Assembly: GCA_905215225.1 (NCBI GenBank)
Contig: CAJMPM010000004.1
Location: forward strand, 1 to 20,755
DNA from: an uncultured bacterium
GTDB taxonomy: Bacteria; Actinomycetota; Coriobacteriia; Coriobacteriales; Coriobacteriaceae
Length of the DNA: 20,755 bases
Reading direction: 5' to 3'
The notes under the pieces are model-generated. The model was not told the origin of the DNA. It saw only the letters and a program-made list of their open reading frames with translations, and searched no databases. A program made the translations under genes and the position numbers. Positions 19,973 through 20,755 of this stretch are shown one piece after another (position 1 is the first letter of the stretch; the number at the start of each line of letters is the position of its first letter).

Positions 19973-20452
19973 ATGGCTCAACTCAAGATCCTTCTCACGC
20001 GTATCGATGATCGTTTCATTTACGGGCAAGACGTTGAGCTGTGGAATGAGGCGGTTGGTTCCAACCTCGTCCTTATCGTCAACGATGAGATCGCGGCGGA
20101 TTCGCGCCAATGGGCACCCATGAGGGTCGCGGCGCCTGAGGGCGTGTGGACGCGGTTTTTCTCGGTGCAAAGGACTGTCGACATCATTCATACCGCAACG
20201 CCGCGCCAATGGATTCTCATCATGGTGGCGTCGCCCGCGGATGCATTGGCGCTGGTTAAGGGCGGCGTGCCGATCACCAAGATCAGCATCGGCCATATGC
20301 AGGCAGGGGAGGGCAAGCGCCCTGTAACGCCCGCCGTTGCCGTAGACGATACGGACATCGCTGCCTTCAAAGAGCTACAAGAACTCGGCATAGAGCTAGA
20401 AATCCGTTACCTCCCCAGCTCCAATCCCGACCCCATCCAACTAGTCATTTAA
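19973..20452 (+). CDS. orphan PTS EIIB paralogue lacking the phosphorylatable histidine
   Basis: The 159-residue protein aligns without gaps to the EIIB of the PTS operon (about 85 of the first 149 positions identical by hand count). It includes 'KILLTRIDDRF', 'TRFFSVQRTVDII', 'VKGGVPITKISIGHMQ' and 'AAFKELQELGIELEIRYLPS'. At the phosphorylation position, where EIIB has 'RLVHGQV' with His17, this protein has 'RFIYGQD', with Tyr17 encoded by TAC at 20021-20023. It therefore cannot take phosphate in the usual way and has no EIIA, EIIC or EIID beside it. The frame is intact with EIIB-like conservation away from the active site, which suggests a kept function, possibly as a regulator or decoy partner. 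I chose ATG 19973 by alignment; ATG 19946 has no SD. Confidence 0.85.
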   Translation: MAQLKILLTRIDDRFIYGQDVELWNEAVGSNLVLIVNDEIAADSRQWAPMRVAAPEGVWTRFFSVQRTVDIIHTATPRQWILIMVASPADALALVKGGVPITKISIGHMQAGEGKRPVTPAVAVDDTDIAAFKELQELGIELEIRYLPSSNPDPIQLVI

Positions 20453-20476
20453 GAACGTCCCCAACGTCTAGGCAGC

Positions 20477-20509
20477 AAAACGCCCGTCGGCGGTGGTGCC
20501 GGCGGGCGC
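20477..20509 (-). terminator. Rho-independent terminator of the mutarotase gene
   Basis: On the minus strand CGCCCGCCGGC (complement of 20498-20508) pairs with GCCGACGGGCG (complement of 20481-20491), with one wobble, followed by TTTT. It may also act on the convergent EIIB-like transcript. Confidence 0.75.
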
Positions 20510-20536
20510 TACTGTGCGATATGTTGCGCCGTGCGT

Positions 20537-20755
20537 TTAGTGCCTCATAAAGTGGTATTCGATCACATTGCTGTAGGGGTGACCCGGGCCCACGATGCCC
20601 TGCGGGAACAGCGGCTGGTGCGGCGTGTCGGGGTACATCTCGGCCTCGAGGGCAAAGCCGGCGCCCCAGCCATAGTTGGCATCGTCCTTGGCGTGCTCGT
20701 CGCCCAGCCAGTTGCCGGTGTAGAGCTGCACGCCCGGGGCGGTGGTGTAGTAATC
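20537..20755 (-). CDS. C-terminal part of a galactose mutarotase (GalM-type aldose 1-epimerase), 5' end outside window
   Basis: Seventy-two residues are visible, reading in from the right edge: 'DYYTTAPGVQLYTGNWLGDE', then 'GFALEAEMYPDTPHQPLFP' and 'YSNVIEYHFMRH' at the end. This is the standard GalM C-terminus: 'PGVQLYTGNWL', the catalytic-base Glu in 'GFALEAE(T/M)Q/YPD', and the closing 'Y...I.Y.F'. The enzyme interconverts alpha and beta anomers of aldoses such as galactose. The 5' part and promoter lie beyond the window. It is convergent with the EIIB-like gene, and a shared hairpin lies between them. It differs from the LacX-like protein at 16193, so the locus has two mutarotase-type genes. 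Confidence 0.9.
   Translation of the reverse strand, partial: DYYTTAPGVQLYTGNWLGDEHAKDDANYGWGAGFALEAEMYPDTPHQPLFPQGIVGPGHPYSNVIEYHFMRH

Noticed and set aside
1..20755. CRISPR array, transposase or rRNA
   Set aside because: No regularly spaced direct repeats, no transposase motifs and no rRNA sequence were seen.

Overview
The window is GC-rich with codon use strongly biased to GC-ending codons. It looks like a gut-type actinobacterium of the class Coriobacteriia, Collinsella-like. The basis is a long-form ribosome hibernation factor, an NAD-type isocitrate dehydrogenase, a mannose-class PTS, clear SD sequences and dense Rho-independent terminators. The assignment is by impression, without any database search.

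Left part (1-7100), housekeeping genes on the + strand: the 3' end of an ABC-type solute-binding protein with a Ser/Asp/Glu-rich tail and an in-frame stop; hpf; a DegV lipid-binding protein; a tight four-gene run of a beta-hydroxyacid dehydrogenase with a His/Cys-rich tail, a small membrane protein, a HEAT-like protein and an NAD-dependent isocitrate dehydrogenase; then a membrane-anchored SurA/PrsA-like protein. Terminators separate these units. On the minus strand lies a two-gene unit, an XRE regulator and a DUF2975-type membrane protein (7096-7983).

Centre (7984-15376), amino-sugar uptake and catabolism: a 700-bp leader crowded with palindromes precedes EIIA-YajC-EIIB-EIIC-EIID of a mannose-family PTS. 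Then come a GntR/HutC-type regulator, an AgaS-like SIS isomerase/deaminase and NagA. The 12-mer TGGTTACTACCA occurs at both the PTS and agaS promoters and fits the TGGT-N4-ACCA operator form of HutC-subfamily regulators, so the encoded GntR protein probably controls both. Downstream are a minus-strand flavodoxin, a LacX-like mutarotase, a LacC-type tagatose-6-phosphate kinase, a 3' remnant of a second nagA, and a YhcH/EbgC-family protein. The likely route is N-acetylgalactosamine taken up as the 6-phosphate, deacetylated by NagA, converted by AgaS to tagatose-6-P, and phosphorylated by LacC to tagatose-1,6-bisphosphate. The final aldolase is not in the window.

Right part (18750-20755): a double palindromic terminator, a minus-strand hypothetical gene with atypical codons, tRNA-Thr(CGT) with its own promoter and terminator, an orphan EIIB paralogue whose phosphorylatable His is Tyr, and the 3' end of a minus-strand galactose mutarotase gene. 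The nagA remnant and the His-less EIIB suggest that duplicated parts of the amino-sugar cluster have decayed or been repurposed here.
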